Source: Clostridia bacterium (GTDB lineage: Bacteria > Bacillota > Clostridia > Oscillospirales > Acutalibacteraceae). Taken from it: DNA of 64,000 bases. Positions 35,618 through 43,757 of the stretch are shown one piece after another. The stretch is from positions 62,001 through 126,000 of the forward strand of contig JAFZOL010000044.1 in assembly GCA_017550625.1 (NCBI GenBank). Reading direction: 5' to 3'. The notes beneath the pieces are model-generated. The model ran no database searches. It was not told where the DNA came from and worked only from the letters and a program-made list of their open reading frames with translations. A program made the translations under genes and the position numbers. The first letter of the stretch is position 1; each line of letters begins with the position of its first letter.

Positions 35618-35666
35618 TCAGTTTGTCATTACGGCTTATCTTATCAAAAAGGTGACAAACTGTCAA
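35618..35666 (-). promoter_or_regulatory. Promoter and probable operator of the TetR operon
   Basis: Minus strand TTGACA (plus 35661-35666), a 17-bp spacer and TAAGAT (plus 35638-35643). An inverted repeat TGACA-AAC-TGTCA at 35653-35665 overlaps the -35 box. A second site with the same words, TCAGTTTGTCA (35618-35628), lies 10 bases past the -10 box. Two sites bracketing the core promoter fit a TetR-type repressor. Confidence 0.75.
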
Positions 35667-35771
35667 CCCTTATTTCGCTTTTTATAATATTTTTCCCTTT
35701 TAATTGATTTGTATAAGTTTTTGAGTCCGTTTTTATATAATATGCACAAAACGGTTTTTGTGTTTCCCCTC

Positions 35772-35800
35772 TTGCTTTTTGGCGGCGGACTCGGTATAAT
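35772..35800 (+). promoter_or_regulatory. Promoter of the MscS-type channel gene
   Basis: TTGCTT (35772-35777), a 17-bp spacer and a perfect TATAAT (35795-35800), 25 bases before the start codon. Confidence 0.7.
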
Positions 35801-35824
35801 TTGGAAAGAAAGCGAGGTTAGGAT

Positions 35825-36745
35825 ATGCTCGTACAGTTCTGCGAAACCGTTGAAGAAACGACCCTTGAGGTATCGGACAGCATCAACAAGGGCTACAGCG
35901 CCGTAGCCGACCTGCCCGACAATTTCAGCGAGGTGGGCGACTACCTCAAAAAGCTGCTCACGATGCTCGAAGAGTTCGCCGTGACCTACGGCGGGCGGCT
36001 GCTGATCGCGCTGGTGGTGCTGATCGTGGGCTTCAAGCTCATCAACGCCGCCGTGCGCAAGCTCAAAGCCGCGAAGGCCATGCAGAAGATCGAGCCGTCG
36101 GCGCGGCAGTTTTTGCTCGCGGTGATGAACGTGGTGCTCAAGATCATCGTCGGCATCACGGCGCTCGCGATCATGGGCGTGCCCATGACCTCGATCATCG
36201 CGGTGGTGGGCTCGTGCGGGCTCGCGATCGGCCTCGCGCTGCAGGGGTCGCTGGCGAACATCGCGGGCGGCTTCGTGCTGATGCTCACGCGCCCGTTCAA
36301 GGTGGGCGACTTTCTGAAGTTCAACGACACCACCGGCACGGTGGAGGAGATCGGCATCTTCCACACGAAGATCCTCACGATCGACAACCGCCGCGTGGTG
36401 GTGCCCAACGCCACGATCTCGAACTCGACGCTCGTGAATTTCTTCGCCCTGCCCGAAAGCCGCGTGGACCTGACGTTCACCGCCTCGTATTCGGACGACG
36501 TGGACAAGGTGGAGCGCGTGCTTTTGAACGTGTGCGACCGGAATGAGAAGATCATGAAGGATCCCGCCCCCTTCGCCCGCGTTTCGGCGCATAAGGATTC
36601 GGCGATCGAATACACCGTGCGCGCGTGGGTGAACTCCGCTGACTACTGGCAGGTGTGCTTCGACCTGCAGCACGACGTGAAGCGCGCCTTCGACGAAAAC
36701 GGCATCACGATCCCCTTCCCGCAGGTGGACGTGCATACGAAATAA
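35825..36745 (+). CDS. MscS-family mechanosensitive channel
   Basis: A 306-residue channel that would open on membrane tension to release solutes during hypo-osmotic shock. It has three transmembrane segments (about 57-77, 97-118 and 122-155). The pore helix carries the Gly/Ala zipper GLAIGLALQGSLANIAGG (132-149), followed by FKVGDFLKF and the beta domain with NRRVVVPNATISNSTLVNF. The length matches small MscS homologues. It is divergent from the TetR operon, and the 287-bp shared gap contains both promoters. The metallophosphoesterase follows 30 bp later, so co-transcription is likely. Confidence 0.92.
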   Translation: MLVQFCETVEETTLEVSDSINKGYSAVADLPDNFSEVGDYLKKLLTMLEEFAVTYGGRLLIALVVLIVGFKLINAAVRKLKAAKAMQKIEPSARQFLLAVMNVVLKIIVGITALAIMGVPMTSIIAVVGSCGLAIGLALQGSLANIAGGFVLMLTRPFKVGDFLKFNDTTGTVEEIGIFHTKILTIDNRRVVVPNATISNSTLVNFFALPESRVDLTFTASYSDDVDKVERVLLNVCDRNEKIMKDPAPFARVSAHKDSAIEYTVRAWVNSADYWQVCFDLQHDVKRAFDENGITIPFPQVDVHTK

Positions 36746-36775
36746 ATACCGGACCTCAAAGGAAAGGAGCCCGCT

Positions 36776-38206
36776 ATGAAATATACGTTTTATCTTCTGA
36801 CCGACCCCCATTACCTCGCGCCCGAGAGCTGGGTCGAGGGCGAGCCCGTGAACGGCCGCGAGCGCGGCGACCAGATCGCGCTGAAGGCCACGCCCGGGAT
36901 CTTCGATTCGTTCGCCGAGAAGTTTCTCGCCGACGAAACCGCCGACACCCTGCTCATCACCGGCGACCTTGTGAACGCCGGCGCCGTCACGGACCACGAG
37001 AGCTTCAAAAAACGGCTCGACGCGCTCAAAGCGAAAGGCAAGCGCGTGTGGGTGACCACCGCCACGCACGACTATTCGTCGCAGGGCGGCAGGGACGAAA
37101 ATATCTTCGGCGCGGTGCGCTATATCGAAGACCGCAGTGAGCCCGCGGAGAGCGTGTACAAGACCGAGCTCTTGCCGCTCTATTACGACTACGGCCCGGC
37201 GGACGCCGACAGCGTGCACGAGGAGAGCGGCTCATATTCCGCGAAGCTCTGCGAGGGGCTCAGGCTCATCATGATCAACGACAACGGCAACGGGCGGTCT
37301 TTCTGCGGCCTGTTCGCGGACGGCGTGAAGTGGCTTTCCGATGAGATCGACAAGGCCCAAAACGCCGGAGAAAAGGTGATTCTGGCCGTCCACCACCCCG
37401 TGATCGCGCCGTGGGAGATCTACCGCCACGTCGCGGATTTCGAGATGTACGGCGGGTATAAGGATCTAAGCCGCCTCATGTGCGAAAAGGGCGTGCGCGT
37501 GATTTTCACCGGCCACACGCACGTGCAGAACATCCGGAAATACGAGGACGAAAACGGAAACTATTTCTACGACGTGTCCACCGTGGCCATGGGCTCCGCC
37601 TGCGGCAAGATGCGCAAGATCACCTTCGACACCGAAACGAAGGTGCTCGACGTGACGAGCATCGGCATCGAGACGATCAAGGGCCTCGACACCGGCGGCA
37701 AGAGCGCGTCGGAGTATATCTACGGCCTCAATTTCATCGGCCTGCTCGAGAACAGCCTGCCGTATCTCAGGACCGACTGGAACCGTTTCGTGGACGGCGT
37801 GCGCGGCCTGCTGCCGACCGACCAGCTCAAAGCCCATCCGGCGCTGTGGAAGAAGGCGCTGAAGAGCGCGGACAACCTCAAGATGTCCACGCCCGCGAAG
37901 TTCGGCAAAAAGTATAACGGTCTCGGCAAAGAAGAGATCAAAGAGCTCAAGTCCATGCCCGCCCTGCCCGAGATCATCAAGGTGATCAAACACATCTATC
38001 CCGGCAACGGGCCCTTCGGCCCCGACACCGTGCAGTATAAGGTGTTCACGGGCGTGACGCGGCGCGTGGACCACATCCAGGAGAAGCTGCATATCAAAAA
38101 GCTCGCGGAACTCCTGCCCGAGGGGCAGACCCTGACCGACGTGCTCGTCAGCTTCCTGTATAACGACCGCACCGGCGACGACGACGCGATCACGATCCAA
38201 CTTTGA
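36776..38206 (+). CDS. Calcineurin-like metallophosphoesterase
   Basis: A 476-residue dinuclear-metal phosphoesterase, substrate unknown. Motifs in order: TDPHY (Asp10, His12), GDLVNAG (63-69), ATHDY (96-100) in place of the usual GNHD, VHHPV and TGHTHVQN. Replacement of Asn-His-Asp by Thr-His-Asp keeps the His and Asp but loses the Asn ligand, so activity may be altered. No signal peptide is seen, so it is cytosolic. It has a strong GGAAAGGAG site. A terminator at 38251 ends the MscS/phosphoesterase transcript. Confidence 0.85.
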   Translation: MKYTFYLLTDPHYLAPESWVEGEPVNGRERGDQIALKATPGIFDSFAEKFLADETADTLLITGDLVNAGAVTDHESFKKRLDALKAKGKRVWVTTATHDYSSQGGRDENIFGAVRYIEDRSEPAESVYKTELLPLYYDYGPADADSVHEESGSYSAKLCEGLRLIMINDNGNGRSFCGLFADGVKWLSDEIDKAQNAGEKVILAVHHPVIAPWEIYRHVADFEMYGGYKDLSRLMCEKGVRVIFTGHTHVQNIRKYEDENGNYFYDVSTVAMGSACGKMRKITFDTETKVLDVTSIGIETIKGLDTGGKSASEYIYGLNFIGLLENSLPYLRTDWNRFVDGVRGLLPTDQLKAHPALWKKALKSADNLKMSTPAKFGKKYNGLGKEEIKELKSMPALPEIIKVIKHIYPGNGPFGPDTVQYKVFTGVTRRVDHIQEKLHIKKLAELLPEGQTLTDVLVSFLYNDRTGDDDAITIQL

Positions 38207-38250
38207 ACAATCAAAAGAGATTGTCCGAAGAAAACTTATGAGAGAAAACC

Positions 38251-38279
38251 AAACCGGCGCACGAACGCGCCGGTTTTAT
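38251..38279 (+). terminator. Intrinsic terminator after the phosphoesterase gene
   Basis: AAACCGGCGC-acgaac-GCGCCGGTTT followed by TATCAT. It marks the left border of the AT-rich restriction-modification island. Confidence 0.8.
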
Positions 38280-38330
38280 CATACTTTTTTGAAACTATAG
38301 AATAATCACAAATAAGAAGCCTTTCCTACT

Positions 38331-38972
38331 TTAAGCTTCTGCAACCGTATGGTTTTTATATGTGTTCCAAGTTGGCTCATAAGAAGAATCAGCCTGATTG
38401 CCCCACATATCCCATCCTTCGCGGTCTCCTCTGGCAAACAGTTCAATCCGATTGGGCAGACTGCAGGACTCAATGATCGGTATTATTTCATCTGGCTTTC
38501 TGCTGTGTTCACGTTTTTGAGATCTTACAAGATTAACTTGTGAACGGGCAGGAGATAACGTTCGATTCGGTGCGCTCTTTTTTTTGATGCCAAAAAGAAG
38601 GAGCTCTGTCACATTTCGGAAATAGAACCCCACTCCCCTTCCGTCAGGCAAACCGTCCTTGCGAACTTTTTCCCAAACAACGTTTCCCTTATACTCAAAG
38701 CCCCATGCATCCATAACCTCCAAACCACTCGGAAGCAATGCGTTGGGAATCCAAAGGTATAAATGCGCTTTATCATCTGCGATTTCTGATACTGGAAGGG
38801 ATTTGATGTCTTCCAGAGTCATTGTTTCATATCTTGTAAGCCTCTTGTGCTCCGGGGCCACTTTACCAGTACGGTTTTGAAACTGCCATGGTGGATCTGC
38901 ATAAATTGTGTTATACTTTTTCCCATTTGTGAAGGACAATAAGTCTTTTGCAGTCTGTTCTAAATTACTCAT
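38331..38972 (-). CDS. MT-A70-type adenine DNA methyltransferase
   Basis: A 213-residue N6-adenine methyltransferase with the DPPW catalytic motif at residues 26-29 (IYADPPWQF), characteristic of the MT-A70/Ime4 group. The C-terminal motif EIIPIIESCSLPNRIELFARG and WDMWGNQ is the SAM-side signature of the same group. The start at 38972 overlaps the endonuclease stop by 8 bp, so translation is coupled. It presumably protects host DNA from the partner endonuclease. Base composition is clearly more AT-rich than on either side, so recent acquisition is likely. The upstream TTG start at 39002 is less likely. Confidence 0.88.
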   Translation of the reverse strand: MSNLEQTAKDLLSFTNGKKYNTIYADPPWQFQNRTGKVAPEHKRLTRYETMTLEDIKSLPVSEIADDKAHLYLWIPNALLPSGLEVMDAWGFEYKGNVVWEKVRKDGLPDGRGVGFYFRNVTELLLFGIKKKSAPNRTLSPARSQVNLVRSQKREHSRKPDEIIPIIESCSLPNRIELFARGDREGWDMWGNQADSSYEPTWNTYKNHTVAEA

Positions 38973-39624
38973 ATCCTTCAACACACCCTTTCTTGATTCC
39001 AACCGCTAAGATTGGACAACCTCCGTTCCTTCTGCTGTCAAGACGATATTTCAGTTTTCCCATCCATGTCGTTGATGCACCATATTTCGTCAAAATACCT
39101 ATATCCCTAAAGACATCATTCAGCTCTTCGGATCTGGTAACAATAACACCCACGTCGATTAATCCGCAATCAAAATAGGTCCTCATTGCAAGCAGATCCC
39201 GATCGAAGGTCTGATCTTTACTGTTCCATTCTAAATCAAAAGCAACTTTATTCTTTAAGAAATCAATGTTATGCCCATCTATATATCCCTTGATTGTGTC
39301 AATTTCGAACGGCTCATTTGCAAAACGACCTCTGCGTTGAGCTGCTTGACGAGGATACTTTTTTACTATCAAATCTCCAGAAATACGAATCTCACGCCAT
39401 CCATAAGGGTATAATATATCATCGAATTTTTTCGGAATCGGCGACTCATTTCCTCCTGCTTTTAAAATATCATCCAAAGATAATTGAAGTTGTTTCAAAG
39501 ATTGTTGGATCTCTTTCCATTCTTCTGGAAAGCTTTCATGCAAAATCTCCAAAGCATGTCCATAGTCATAAAACTCAAACTTTGATTGAACAGCAAGATC
39601 AATATACTTATTAGGATTTGACAT
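38965..39624 (-). CDS. BglII/BstYI-type type II restriction endonuclease
   Basis: A 219-residue endonuclease related to BglII. The active-site region VAFDLEWNSKDQTFDRDL (residues 127-144) matches the family, with Asp121 or Asp130, Glu132 and Asn134 as likely metal-binding residues. The N-terminal helical part (FYDYGHALEILHESFPEEW) is also typical. BglII relatives cut within GATC cores (AGATCT or RGATCY), but the exact target here cannot be read from sequence. It is encoded first, with the methyltransferase downstream and overlapping by 8 bp. AAGAAGGTGA provides the ribosome site. Together they form a complete type II system in an AT-rich island. Confidence 0.85.
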   Translation of the reverse strand: MSNPNKYIDLAVQSKFEFYDYGHALEILHESFPEEWKEIQQSLKQLQLSLDDILKAGGNESPIPKKFDDILYPYGWREIRISGDLIVKKYPRQAAQRRGRFANEPFEIDTIKGYIDGHNIDFLKNKVAFDLEWNSKDQTFDRDLLAMRTYFDCGLIDVGVIVTRSEELNDVFRDIGILTKYGASTTWMGKLKYRLDSRRNGGCPILAVGIKKGCVEGYE

Positions 39625-39687
39625 TGGAGGTCACCTTCTTTAAAGAAAACTCAAAGATATAAAGGATTGTACTTGTAGAACAGTCAA

Positions 39688-40827
39688 TCAGGCTTTCGCC
39701 TTTTTGGCTTCTTTGGCGAGCTTCTTTTCGGCGCGCTTACGGTCGTCCTCGTCGGCGAGCTTCTGGTTCTTTTCGACGATCGCCTCCTGCGCCCGTGCCT
39801 TGCCGTACCAGCGCCCGGCGGTACGGTCGTCGCCCACGGCCTCGGCCTTTTCGGCGAGGGCGTTATATTTCGAGACGAGCTTTTTCGCCTCCTGCACCTT
39901 GCGCTTGTAGCGGTAGACGGGGACCTCTTTGAAGTAGTCCACACCCTCGATGGGCTTCGGGTGGCGCGAGAAATGAATGAGGAAGATCACGAGCAGCGTG
40001 CCGCACACGATCACGAGGATGATGCTCAGAAGCTGCGAGATGCGGATGCCCGTGTCGCCGATGTAGAGCGAGTCGGTGCGAAGGCCCTCGACGACCGCGC
40101 GCTCGGCGCCGTACCACACGCCGTAGCAGAGAAAGAGCTGGCCCGAGAACTTGCGCGCCTTCTGGCAGATGATATAGAGAACCACGAAGCCGAGCAAACA
40201 CCACAGGGATTCATAGAGGAAGGTGGGGTGCACGAAGCGCGAGGCCTCGGTTGCGGAATAGCCCTGCGTGAGCAGATAGGCCTCGGTTTTCGCGGAGTGC
40301 ATGCCCCACGGCAGGTCGGTGGGGATGCCGAAGGCCTCCTGATTCGCGAAATTGCCCCAGCGCCCGATGCCCTGCCCGATGAGGAACGACATGCCGCACA
40401 GGTCGAGCAGGTTCGGGATGTTGATCTTCTCGACGATGCACACCACGAGCGCCGCCAACAGGCCCGCGATCAGGCCGCCGTAGATGGCGAGGCCGCCGTG
40501 CCAGATCGCGAAGATCTCGCCCGGGTTCTTCGAATAATAGTCCCACGTGGTGAACACGTAATAGAGCCTCGCGCCGATGATGCCGGCCAGCGCCCCGTAG
40601 ATCAGGATATCGAGCATCTTGTAGATGTCGATCTTCCAGACGTAGGCTTTTCTGCCGCCGAACAGCACCGCGAGCACCAGACCGAAGCCGATGATCACGC
40701 CGTACCACTTGATGGTGAGCGGCGACGACAGAAACGGCAGGTTGATCTCGCAGAACACCGACGAGACGTTGAACACGTGGTCGAGCGCCTTGAAGGTGAC
40801 TTCGGTGGTATCCTTAAAAAACGTCAT
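39688..40827 (-). CDS. lgt: Prolipoprotein diacylglyceryl transferase (Lgt)
   Basis: A 379-residue inner-membrane enzyme that moves diacylglycerol from phosphatidylglycerol to the lipobox cysteine. Seven hydrophobic segments are present, with the HGGLAIYGG motif and the Lgt signature GQGIGRWGNFANQEAFG, which contains the essential Arg. The C-terminal extension of about 85 residues after the last helix (KRKVQEAKKLVSKYNALAEKAEAVG...) is a charged coiled coil not found in most Lgt proteins, which are about 260-300 residues long. It lies 15 bp after yebC on the same strand. Its substrates in this window include at least three lipoproteins. Confidence 0.94.
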   Translation of the reverse strand: MTFFKDTTEVTFKALDHVFNVSSVFCEINLPFLSSPLTIKWYGVIIGFGLVLAVLFGGRKAYVWKIDIYKMLDILIYGALAGIIGARLYYVFTTWDYYSKNPGEIFAIWHGGLAIYGGLIAGLLAALVVCIVEKINIPNLLDLCGMSFLIGQGIGRWGNFANQEAFGIPTDLPWGMHSAKTEAYLLTQGYSATEASRFVHPTFLYESLWCLLGFVVLYIICQKARKFSGQLFLCYGVWYGAERAVVEGLRTDSLYIGDTGIRISQLLSIILVIVCGTLLVIFLIHFSRHPKPIEGVDYFKEVPVYRYKRKVQEAKKLVSKYNALAEKAEAVGDDRTAGRWYGKARAQEAIVEKNQKLADEDDRKRAEKKLAKEAKKAKA

Positions 40828-40842
40828 AGCATTCTCCGCCGA

Positions 40843-41577
40843 TCATTCGTAATCGTCTTCGTTTTCCCAGTTGTGCCACACGGCCTGGATGTCGTCGTTC
40901 TCCTCAAACATCTCGAGCATCTTGCCCATCTGGGTGATGTTGTCGCCCTCGAGGCGGGTATAGGTGGAGGGCACGTATTCGGCCTCGGCGCTCACCACGG
41001 TGTAGCCCGCGTTCGTCAGCGCCTCGGCAACGGCAGCCACGTCGTGCACGCCCGTGCGCACGTCGAACACGCCGTCGTCCGCGATCACGTCCTCGGCGCC
41101 CGCTTCGAGCGCTTTTTCCATGATCTCGTCCTCATCCACGTCCTCGGCGTCCACGAGCACCACGCCCTGGCGCGTGAACATGAACATCACGCTGCCGGAC
41201 TGACCCATGTTGCCGCCGTATTTGTCGAAGTAGTGCCGCACGTCTCCTGCGGTGCGGTTGCGGTTGTCGGTGAGGGCCTCGACCACGACCGCCACGCCCG
41301 CGGGGCCGTAGCCTTCGTAGATGATCTCTTCGTAATTGTCGGCGCTGCCTTCGCCCGCCGCCTTTTTGATGATGCGCTCGATATTGTCGTTCGGCACGTT
41401 CGCGGCCTTGGCCTTGGCGATGACGGCGGCGAGCTTGGAGTTGCCCGCCGGGTCGGGGCCGCCCTCTTTCACGGCGACCGAGATCTCGCGGCCGATCTTC
41501 GTGAAGACCTTCGCTCTGGCGTTATCGGTCTTCTCTTTTTTGCGCTTGATGGTGCTCCATTTGTTATGTCCTGACAT
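40843..41577 (-). CDS. yebC: YebC/PmpR family protein (TACO1-like)
   Basis: A 244-residue member of the YebC/TACO1 family, starting with the hallmark SGHNKWSTIKRKKEKTDNARAKVFTK. Such proteins are described as DNA-binding regulators in some bacteria and, more recently, as factors that relieve ribosome stalling on proline-rich stretches. Length and the acidic C-terminal end (NDDIQAVWHNWENEDD) fit the family. A TTGACT/17/TAAAAT promoter precedes it, and lgt follows 15 bp later. A translational role would suit this genome, whose secreted proteins have proline-rich linkers, but that link is speculative. Confidence 0.93.
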   Translation of the reverse strand: MSGHNKWSTIKRKKEKTDNARAKVFTKIGREISVAVKEGGPDPAGNSKLAAVIAKAKAANVPNDNIERIIKKAAGEGSADNYEEIIYEGYGPAGVAVVVEALTDNRNRTAGDVRHYFDKYGGNMGQSGSVMFMFTRQGVVLVDAEDVDEDEIMEKALEAGAEDVIADDGVFDVRTGVHDVAAVAEALTNAGYTVVSAEAEYVPSTYTRLEGDNITQMGKMLEMFEENDDIQAVWHNWENEDDYE

Positions 41578-41619
41578 CGGTATTCATCCTTTCGGGGGAT
41601 TTTTCTTTTACGACCTTAT

Positions 41620-41648
41620 ATTTTATCACAAAGCCGTGTCTGAGTCAA
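41620..41648 (-). promoter_or_regulatory. Promoter of yebC-lgt
   Basis: Minus strand TTGACT (plus 41643-41648), a 17-bp spacer and TAAAAT (plus 41620-41625). Confidence 0.75.
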
Positions 41649-41673
41649 TCTTTTTCTTTTATCGCGCGAGGGG

Positions 41674-42429
41674 TCACGACAGAACGCTGCCGTCGCCGGT
41701 CTTCACGGGCGGGTCGTAAGTGACGCCGTGGGTGTCGACGCGCACGTATTTCATCACCTGATCGGTGAGAGGCTTGTCATTGGCGTCGGTGGCCGTGTTC
41801 GAGATCGCGTAGACCGCGTCCATGCCGTCTACGACCTTGCCGAAGGCGGCGTAGTCGCCGTCGAGCGAGGGATAGGTGGCCACGCAGATGAAGAACTGCG
41901 ACCCGGCGGTGTTATATTTCGACGCGGGGTTCGTGCGGCTGCCCTGCCGCGCCATCGACAGCACGCCCGGGGTGTGGGCGAGGTCGTTTTTGAAGCCGTT
42001 GTTCGAGAATTCGCCCGGGATCTGATAGCCGGGGCCGCCGGTGCCGTTGCCGTCGGGGTCGCCGCCCTGGATCATGAAGTTCGCGATCACGCGGTGGAAG
42101 ATGAGGCCGTCGTAGAACCCGCTGTTCGCGAGCGAAATGAAGTTGTTCACGGTGTTGGGCGCGACGTCCTCATAGAGCTCGGCGGTCACGGTCTCGCCGG
42201 AGCCGAGCACGAACACGGCGACGGGGTGGGGGTTATCGGCTTGCTTCGCGGCGGCTGCCTCATAGAGCGCCTCGGGCGAAAGCTCGTCCTTTTCGGACGG
42301 GATCCCGACGCCGCCCTGCGTGCTTTCACCGGGCTTTTCGCCGGACGCGCCGCAGCCCGCGAACGCCGTGAGGGCAAGGGCCAGCGCAAGAATAAGCGCA
42401 AGCGTACGGAAAACGGAATGACGTTTCAT
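41674..42429 (-). CDS. Cyclophilin-type peptidyl-prolyl isomerase lipoprotein
   Basis: A 251-residue lipoprotein: signal peptide with the lipobox ALTAFAGC, a short disordered linker, then a cyclophilin domain (from about residue 70) with the catalytic-type stretch [21 protein letters not shown] and [21 protein letters not shown]. It would catalyse cis-trans proline isomerisation of proteins folding outside the membrane. The start at 42429 has AAGGAGA eight bases upstream. The active-site Arg (HRV) and Phe-Met-Gln (FMIQGGD) are conserved. It follows the anchored phosphoesterase gene by 33 bp on the same strand. Confidence 0.92.
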   Translation of the reverse strand: MKRHSVFRTLALILALALALTAFAGCGASGEKPGESTQGGVGIPSEKDELSPEALYEAAAAKQADNPHPVAVFVLGSGETVTAELYEDVAPNTVNNFISLANSGFYDGLIFHRVIANFMIQGGDPDGNGTGGPGYQIPGEFSNNGFKNDLAHTPGVLSMARQGSRTNPASKYNTAGSQFFICVATYPSLDGDYAAFGKVVDGMDAVYAISNTATDANDKPLTDQVMKYVRVDTHGVTYDPPVKTGDGSVLS

Positions 42430-42462
42430 GATGATCTCTCCTTTTGACAAAACGCTTTCGCG

Positions 42463-43584
42463 TTACTTTGTTTTTTTGATGAGCACGGCCGCGCCGGCGC
42501 CGAGGGCGGCAAGCCCCGCGGCACCCGCCGCGATGCGCGCCCAGATGACCTGCCGGTCGTGGAAATGCCGCTGCACGAAGCCGAGGCTTTCGCTTTTGAG
42601 GCCGAGCTCCTTGAAATGCACCATCTTCGTGTCGAAGCGCCCGGGCTCGTTTTCGTAGAGCGTGAAGACCCGCACGCCGGCGTTGCAGCCGTCGGTGTAG
42701 GGGTGAAAGCCCGTGAGCTTGCACTGGCACAGCAGGATGCCGTCCACCTCGCCCGCGAACTCGTTCATGTGGTCGTGGCCGAACACGGCGGCTCTGACGT
42801 CGCCGACGTCTTTCCACGCGTCGAAGACGCCGCTGTTGATCTCGGCGGCGGCGGGGTCCTCGCCGAGGTAGCCGATCGAGCGGTCCTTCCGGATATAGAA
42901 CCCGCCCTTGCGCTTGCCGAAGCCGTGCACCGAGAACGGGAGCTCGTACCATTTGGCCTTGCGCAGCAGCTCGTATTCCTCGCGCACCGGGACGTGCATG
43001 AACCACAGAGCGGGCAGGACTTTGCCGTCGCGGGCGGCGTTTTCGGCTGCCGTTTCGCGGTACCAGCGCACCTGCTCGGGGCGCAGCCAGTCGTAATACG
43101 AGACGCTCTGGTCTTCGTAAGAGCCGTGGCTGTCGGCGAACCACAGCCGCCAGACGGGGCGGGAGCCGTTTTCGCCGTAGACGGGCACGCAGCAGTTGCC
43201 GCAGCCGGGGAGCCCCGGGGTGTCGTCGATATAGAGGTTCGGGTATTCCTCGCGGTAGAGCTCCAATTGCCTTTGCAGGGGCAGGTCGCATTCGCGGTCG
43301 TGGTTGCCGAACACGAGAGCGTAGGGGATGTCGCGCTTTTTGAGCGGCAGGGTGATGCGGCGGATGAGTTTGCGCATGAGCGCCTCGTCCTCACTCTTGC
43401 CCATGTCGCCCATGTAGACGGCGAGATCGGGTTTCACGGCCTCGGCGGCCGCGTCGAGCAGCGCCATCGCGTCGCGGGTCTTGCGGAGATCCTGTTCGTC
43501 CTGGTCCTCCACGGTCTCGTGGAGGTCGCCGATCACCATGACCGTGAACGTCCCGTTATGAAACCGTAAGTCCGCACGCTCCAT
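42463..43584 (-). CDS. Membrane-anchored calcineurin-like phosphoesterase
   Basis: A 373-residue metallophosphoesterase with canonical motifs: GDLHE (19-23), MGDM (58-61), GNHDRE (93-98), MHVPV and GHDHMNE. The family resembles the PA2803/YaeI-like and purple-acid-phosphatase-like groups. There is no N-terminal signal peptide but one C-terminal hydrophobic helix (VIWARIAAGAAGLAALGAGAAVLI) with a terminal KKTK, so it is a tail-anchored protein facing the cytoplasm. The start at 43584 has AAAGGGGAG. Its promoter is divergent from that of the DUF6472 gene. Substrate unknown. Confidence 0.85.
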   Translation of the reverse strand: MERADLRFHNGTFTVMVIGDLHETVEDQDEQDLRKTRDAMALLDAAAEAVKPDLAVYMGDMGKSEDEALMRKLIRRITLPLKKRDIPYALVFGNHDRECDLPLQRQLELYREEYPNLYIDDTPGLPGCGNCCVPVYGENGSRPVWRLWFADSHGSYEDQSVSYYDWLRPEQVRWYRETAAENAARDGKVLPALWFMHVPVREEYELLRKAKWYELPFSVHGFGKRKGGFYIRKDRSIGYLGEDPAAAEINSGVFDAWKDVGDVRAAVFGHDHMNEFAGEVDGILLCQCKLTGFHPYTDGCNAGVRVFTLYENEPGRFDTKMVHFKELGLKSESLGFVQRHFHDRQVIWARIAAGAAGLAALGAGAAVLIKKTK

Positions 43585-43623
43585 CCGTTCGCTCCCCTTT
43601 CGCCGCGGCGCGGCTTTTTTTCT

Positions 43624-43653
43624 ATTATACAAAACGCGCGCGAAGCGTGTCAA
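43624..43653 (-). promoter_or_regulatory. Promoter of the anchored phosphoesterase gene
   Basis: Minus strand TTGACA (plus 43648-43653), an 18-bp spacer and TATAAT (plus 43624-43629): a consensus SigA promoter. Confidence 0.8.
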
Positions 43654-43677
43654 GCCCTTTTGCGAAAAGCCCTGTGC

Positions 43678-43706
43678 TTGACTTTTCGCCGAATATGTGG
43701 TAAAAT
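43678..43706 (+). promoter_or_regulatory. Promoter of the DUF6472 gene, with leader hairpin
   Basis: TTGACT (43678-43683), a 17-bp spacer and TAAAAT (43701-43706). Just downstream, ACGGACAG-gatt-CTGTCCGT (43712-43731) forms a perfect stem-loop in the leader, 26 bases before the start codon. Confidence 0.75.
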
Positions 43707-43757
43707 GAATTAACGGACAGGATTCTGTCCGTCAGTTTGTTTTAAACAGGTGCTTTT

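Larger units (their letters stand above)
38290..39680. other. AT-rich restriction-modification island
   Basis: The composition changes sharply at about 38.29 kb and again at about 39.68 kb: A/T-ending codons dominate inside, while the genes on either side favour G/C third positions. It holds only the endonuclease and methyltransferase. No integrase, transposase, direct repeat or tRNA is visible at the edges, so the route of entry is not evident. Confidence 0.8.

Noticed and set aside
38290-39680. Prophage or integrative element around the restriction genes
   Set aside because: No integrase, recombinase, structural phage gene, tRNA or flanking direct repeat can be seen. Only the two enzyme genes share the AT-rich composition.
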